Origin: PVC group bacterium
GTDB taxonomy: Bacteria > Verrucomicrobiota > Kiritimatiellia > CAIKKV01 > PXCX01
Length of the DNA stretch: 9,757 bases
Assembly: GCA_003565195.1 (NCBI GenBank)
Contig: PXCX01000060.1
Location: forward strand, 1-9,757
Direction of reading: 5' to 3'
The translations under genes were made by a program, and so were the position numbers. Under the pieces are notes generated by a model. The model saw only the letters and a program-made list of their open reading frames with translations. It made no database searches and was not told where the DNA came from. Positions 6,714-9,757 of this stretch are shown here, piece after piece (positions within the stretch are counted from its first letter, which is position 1; each line of letters starts with the position of its first letter).

Positions 6714-7012
6714 GTTATGTGTCTTTACTGGGCTTGTTTGTTTTGGCGACTTTGATCGGGTACAAGATTGTCGGAAGCGTTCCGAGTCTGCTGCATACTC
6801 CGCTGATGTCGGGGATGAATGCACTTTCCGGTGTGACTTTACTTGGCGGGCTTGCCGTGCTGGCACTGGCTGTTTCCTGCGGTAGTCGCATTTTGGGGAT
6901 TGCGGCAGTGATTCTGGCGACCGTCAACGTTGTCGGCGGCTTTCTGGTGACGCATCGGATGTTGCGGATGTTTAAAACGGGTAACAATGGACCTCGGCGC
7001 GACGATGACTGA
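6710..7012 (+). CDS. pntAB: NAD(P) transhydrogenase subunit alpha part 2 (membrane)
   Basis: This is the small membrane subunit, the alpha-chain part of domain II, which helps form the proton path of transhydrogenase. It has 100 residues with about three hydrophobic segments (4-22, 42-56 and 60-80). Family motifs are SLLHTPLMSGMNALSGV (26-42) and TVNVVGGFLVTHRML (71-85). Ser40 stands where Thermus thermophilus has His42, which is implicated in proton transfer. His82 is unusual, as many homologues have Asp in a VTDRM context. The C-terminus is a short charged tail (PRRDDD). The ATG overlaps the pntAA stop by an ATGA junction, and its own 3' end overlaps pntB by 8 bases, so the three subunits should be made in coupled fashion. 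Confidence 0.93.
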   Translation: MSYVSLLGLFVLATLIGYKIVGSVPSLLHTPLMSGMNALSGVTLLGGLAVLALAVSCGSRILGIAAVILATVNVVGGFLVTHRMLRMFKTGNNGPRRDDD

Positions 7013-8432
7013 CTACCGGTTCGAGTTGATTCTAGTCGTCGGTATTCTGGCGGGCCTCAGGCTCATGCGCCGGCCGCGAACGGCGGTGACCGGTAATTTG
7101 CTGAGCTCGGTTTGCATGTTGGTGGCCGTGGTTCTCACTGTGTGGCGTTTCGAATACGTGCGCAATCCGATGATTCTGACTATGGCGTTGCTTGTCGGCG
7201 CCGGCCTGGGATCGGCGATTGCTTGGCGCGTGGCGATGGTGCAGATGCCCCAACTTGTGGCCTTGCTGAACGGGTTCGGGGGCGCGGCTTCGGCGCTGGT
7301 GGCCTTGAATGCGTTGTGGCCCCCGGTTTATGGTCGTAGTCTGATCGCTGTCAAAACCGGCGGCGGTTTGGCTCTGAGTATCGGGATTCTGACCTTGGCC
7401 GGCAGTCTGATAGCCGCAGCCAAGCTGGCTGGATGGCTGGATTCCAAACCGCGTAGTCTGCCGGCGAACGGGTTGATTGAAGCGGCTGCAGGAATCGCGG
7501 TTTTTTTGCTGATCGTCTCTTGCGCCGTTGCCGCGGAGGATTGGTTGCCCTTCATATTTGTTTTGCTGATTATATCGGCCGCTTTGTTCGGAGTTGTCAT
7601 GACGTTGCGGGTCGGGGGCGCGGATATGCCGATTGTCATTTCTCTGCTTAACTCGCTGTCGGGAGTGGCTGCGGCCTTTGCCGGTTTTACGCTAGCCAAT
7701 CCGTTGTTGGTTGCCACCGGTGGAATTGTTGGCGCGGCTGGCTTGATTCTTACTGAGGGAATGTGCCGGGCCATGAATCGTTCTCTGGCCGTAACGTTGC
7801 GAGGGGTCACGCCCGCCGTTCCCGCGAACGCACCTACTGCGGAAGCAAGCACAGCGATGACGGATATGCCGATGCCTGCGGATGAAGGCACCGATGCGGA
7901 AACCCGCGATGTCGATACCGAAACAGCGCTAGATCTTGCGGATTGCCTGAAAACGGCCCGTAAGATCATGATCGTGCCAGGCTACGGCATGGCCGTGGCG
8001 CAAGCCCAGGATCGGGTCAAGATTCTGGCCGATCGCCTGGAAGAACTTGGCGGTGAAGTCATGTTCGCCGTTCATCCCGTCGCAGGCCGGATGCCGGGAC
8101 ACATGAACGTGCTGTTGGCCGAGGTCGATGTCGATTACGAAAAACTGCTGGAGATCGACGATGCCAATGCGGTTTTCCGGCAAACCGATCTGGTTGTTGT
8201 CGTAGGTGCTAATGACGTCGTCAATCCCGCCGCCGGCACCGCCGAAGGGACGCCCATCTATGGTATGCCGGTGCTGAACGTTGTCGAGTCCGGTCATGTG
8301 ATTGTTTGTAATCTCGACCGAAAACCGGGCTATGCCGGAGTCGATAATCCACTTTACGATGATTCACGTGTAACCTTCATTGAAGGCGACGCTCGTAAAA
8401 GTGTCGACCACCTGTTGGCAATGCTGGAATAA
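7005..8432 (+). CDS. pntB: NAD(P) transhydrogenase subunit beta
   Basis: This is the beta subunit: membrane domain II (about residues 1-262) plus the NADP(H)-binding domain III (about 315-475). The 475-residue protein shows MPQLVALLNGFGG (81-93), DMPIVISLLNSLSG (207-220) and the junction MCRAMNRS, then in domain III VPGYGMAVAQAQ (324-335), HPVAGRMPGHMNVLLAE (357-373), GANDVVNPAA (401-410), PIYGMPVL and PGYAGVDNPLY. A Pro/Ala/Thr/Met-rich, acidic linker (about 268-312) is longer than in E. coli. Asn89 replaces E. coli His91, and the domain II part contains no His. Before GYAG the sequence is CNLDRKP, so the usual Lys-Arg pair for the NADP 2'-phosphate is missing at Asn436-Leu437. ATG 7005 overlaps pntAB by 8 bases. 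ATG 6987 is also possible and would add six residues; neither has a clear Shine-Dalgarno site. Confidence 0.93.
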   Translation: MTDYRFELILVVGILAGLRLMRRPRTAVTGNLLSSVCMLVAVVLTVWRFEYVRNPMILTMALLVGAGLGSAIAWRVAMVQMPQLVALLNGFGGAASALVALNALWPPVYGRSLIAVKTGGGLALSIGILTLAGSLIAAAKLAGWLDSKPRSLPANGLIEAAAGIAVFLLIVSCAVAAEDWLPFIFVLLIISAALFGVVMTLRVGGADMPIVISLLNSLSGVAAAFAGFTLANPLLVATGGIVGAAGLILTEGMCRAMNRSLAVTLRGVTPAVPANAPTAEASTAMTDMPMPADEGTDAETRDVDTETALDLADCLKTARKIMIVPGYGMAVAQAQDRVKILADRLEELGGEVMFAVHPVAGRMPGHMNVLLAEVDVDYEKLLEIDDANAVFRQTDLVVVVGANDVVNPAAGTAEGTPIYGMPVLNVVESGHVIVCNLDRKPGYAGVDNPLYDDSRVTFIEGDARKSVDHLLAMLE

Positions 8433-8460
8433 AGTTGTTCCTAATTGCTTCAAGTAAAAA

Positions 8461-9757
8461 ATGCTAAGCCAAGATTCCAAGCGTATCCGTATCCCCTTAC
8501 GCCTCGCCCTGCTGATGATCTCACGGCATGCTTGGACTCGCATCCGGACGCAGATTCGGTCGGTCGCCTTTATTGTCTTATACCTGGTTGTGTTTCAAAC
8601 AATCATTCTGGGCGTTCCTATCCTCAATGCGGTGTCGGTTGCCGGCGGCGTGGCGCTGGTGATCGTGGGGTTGACGTTTTTTATGGAAGGCCTTTTGCTG
8701 GGGCTGATGCCGTTGGGCGAACGCGTTGGCATCAAAATCCCTTTGAAAGGAGGTCTTGTGGCAACCGTTGTTTTTGGACTCCTGGTCGGTTTGGGTTCGA
8801 CCTTTGCCGAGCCTGCCATTGCCGCCTTGCGGACTGCCGGCGCGTTGGTCACCGCCTGGGATACCCCGTTGCTTTATATGATGCTGGAGCGTCAACCGGA
8901 CGCTTTGTTTCTGGCTATCGGGATCGGGGTCGGGCTCGCGGTTGCCGTTGGAATGATCCGTTTCTATTACGGCATCTCAATCAAACCGTTTGTTCTGGCC
9001 TTGGTGCCGTTAATTCTCGGGACATCGATGGCCATGTGGTTCGACGAGAATCTGGCGTCCATCATCGGGCTGGCATGGGATACGGGCGCAATCACAACCG
9101 GTGCCGTAACCGTTCCCATCGTGTTGGCCTTTGGCATCGGCGTTTCCCGCGCTGCCGGGAAACACGAAATGGCAGGCGCCGGGTTCGGGGTGATTATGCT
9201 GGCATCGATTATGCCGGTGCTGACGGTGCTGATGCTCGGCATGATCCTTAATCGAACGGCGCCGTTGCCTACCGACGAAGAGACTTTTTTTTCACGCGAT
9301 TATCTAACGCAAGCGTTGCGCATTGTTGAAGATGAAGAAGCGCTGATTGCGCATGCGTTCCGGCGCGGCAGCGAGAACGGACGTCGGGCGCTTTATGATG
9401 ATGACACGGAATATCAGCGGATTCTGACCGAGCTAGGCCGCGATAGTCAAGCCCGGCGCCGGATCCTGGGAACGATGTCGCTGTCCGATTGGCTGACCCG
9501 TCAGGCGTCGGATGCCGAACGTGACTTTTTCATGGATCTTGAGACGGACGATAACGCGTCCGTATCCGATGTTCCGGTTCGTCGCGTGCTCGGCCATGAG
9601 GCGCGTCTTGCGCTGCGGGCGGTTTTGCCGTTGGTATTGCTTTTATTGTTGACGCTGTTGCTTTATTTGCGTGAACGACCGCGCCATTATGATGAAGTGT
9701 TTTTGGGAATCGGATTAGCCTTAATAGGCATGGCGTTGCTTACTACGGGGATACAGC
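8461..9757 (+). CDS. DUF1538-family integral membrane protein (3'-truncated by window)
   Basis: This frame has no stop for 432 codons and runs off the window. It begins at ATG 8461, just after an in-frame TAA (8455-8457), with no Shine-Dalgarno site, 28 bases after pntB. I recognise the DUF1538 membrane family from its motif pattern: GLTFFMEGLLLGLMPLGERVG (70-90), STFAEPAIAAL (113-123) and GLAWDTGAITTGAVTVPIVL (203-222). The function of the family is unknown; it looks like a transporter. A first repeat (about 33-262) has several membrane segments. A hydrophilic, charged stretch (about 265-380) follows, then a second repeat begins. RAVLPLVLL and GLALIGMALLTTGI there match RSVAFIVLY and VALVIVGLTFFMEGL of the first repeat at identical spacing (R33 to G70, R386 to G423). 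Placement behind pntB suggests the same operon. Confidence 0.8.
   Translation, partial: MLSQDSKRIRIPLRLALLMISRHAWTRIRTQIRSVAFIVLYLVVFQTIILGVPILNAVSVAGGVALVIVGLTFFMEGLLLGLMPLGERVGIKIPLKGGLVATVVFGLLVGLGSTFAEPAIAALRTAGALVTAWDTPLLYMMLERQPDALFLAIGIGVGLAVAVGMIRFYYGISIKPFVLALVPLILGTSMAMWFDENLASIIGLAWDTGAITTGAVTVPIVLAFGIGVSRAAGKHEMAGAGFGVIMLASIMPVLTVLMLGMILNRTAPLPTDEETFFSRDYLTQALRIVEDEEALIAHAFRRGSENGRRALYDDDTEYQRILTELGRDSQARRRILGTMSLSDWLTRQASDAERDFFMDLETDDNASVSDVPVRRVLGHEARLALRAVLPLVLLLLLTLLLYLRERPRHYDEVFLGIGLALIGMALLTTGIQ

Noticed and set aside
7328..7969. Antisense open frame of 213 codons inside pntB
   Set aside because: The Ala/Ser/Pro-rich translation mirrors the membrane-domain codons of pntB; no ribosome binding site or family motif.
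8749..8760. GGAGG followed by GTG inside the DUF1538 gene as a possible internal start
   Set aside because: The spacer is only 4 bases and an internal start would cut off the first membrane segments of a conserved domain; Lys-Gly-Gly codons explain it.
8445..9251. A 268-codon open frame on the plus strand starting with TTG at 8445
   Set aside because: Its translation is rich in Cys, Arg and Gly with no domain pattern, and it overlaps a longer frame (8461 to the window end) that encodes a hydrophobic protein with DUF1538 motifs. It is a shadow frame.
1..9757. tRNA, rRNA, CRISPR arrays, insertion sequences or phage genes
   Set aside because: No repeat-spacer pattern, no cloverleaf-like segment in the intergenic gaps and no transposase, integrase or phage motifs in any supported frame.

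Overview
The window is an ordinary-looking piece of bacterial chromosome. It is densely coded at moderate GC and shows ATGA-type gene overlaps, Shine-Dalgarno sites and sigma70-like promoters. No RNA gene, insertion sequence, integrase, CRISPR array or phage gene was seen. The mix of a Gfo/Idh/MocA oxidoreductase of the 'NQCPHQLD' type, a bacterial amylo-alpha-1,6-glucosidase, a divergent three-subunit transhydrogenase and an orphan lipoprotein would fit a little-studied Gram-negative lineage, for example the PVC group or a candidate phylum. That placement is a low-confidence inference.

Layout. (1) Positions 2-1258 (+) hold the C-terminal catalytic part of a glycogen debranching enzyme; its N-terminus lies outside the window. 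(2) It converges on a leftward three-gene operon (3988 to 1313): a Gfo/Idh/MocA oxidoreductase, the nucleotidase SurE, and an endonuclease/exonuclease/phosphatase (EEP) family hydrolase, with 4- and 11-base gaps. (3) A 238-base divergent intergenic region (3989-4226) carries one promoter for each direction. (4) A rightward gene (4227-5315) encodes a predicted lipoprotein of unknown function. (5) After a 207-base gap with two hairpins and an extended -10 promoter comes a rightward operon: pntAA (5523), pntAB (6710) and pntB (7005), which overlap one another. It is followed after 28 bases by a long gene (8461 to beyond the window end) for a membrane protein that I recognise as DUF1538.

How the genes work together. 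The Pnt proteins form the proton-translocating NAD(P) transhydrogenase of the cytoplasmic membrane, which uses the proton gradient to reduce NADP+ with NADH. The DUF1538 protein is a transporter-like membrane protein with two related halves. Its place directly behind pntB suggests co-expression and perhaps a linked role in ion or redox balance. The leftward operon combines a sugar-type dehydrogenase with two phosphohydrolase-type enzymes, and a shared pathway is not evident.

The points most worth a second look are the pntAB-pntB-DUF1538 module and its missing key residues. Both histidines implicated in proton transfer in the studied transhydrogenases are absent, and so is the usual Lys-Arg pair that binds the NADP 2'-phosphate. 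The duplicated DUF1538 protein with its large soluble insert and the unknown lipoprotein are also of interest.
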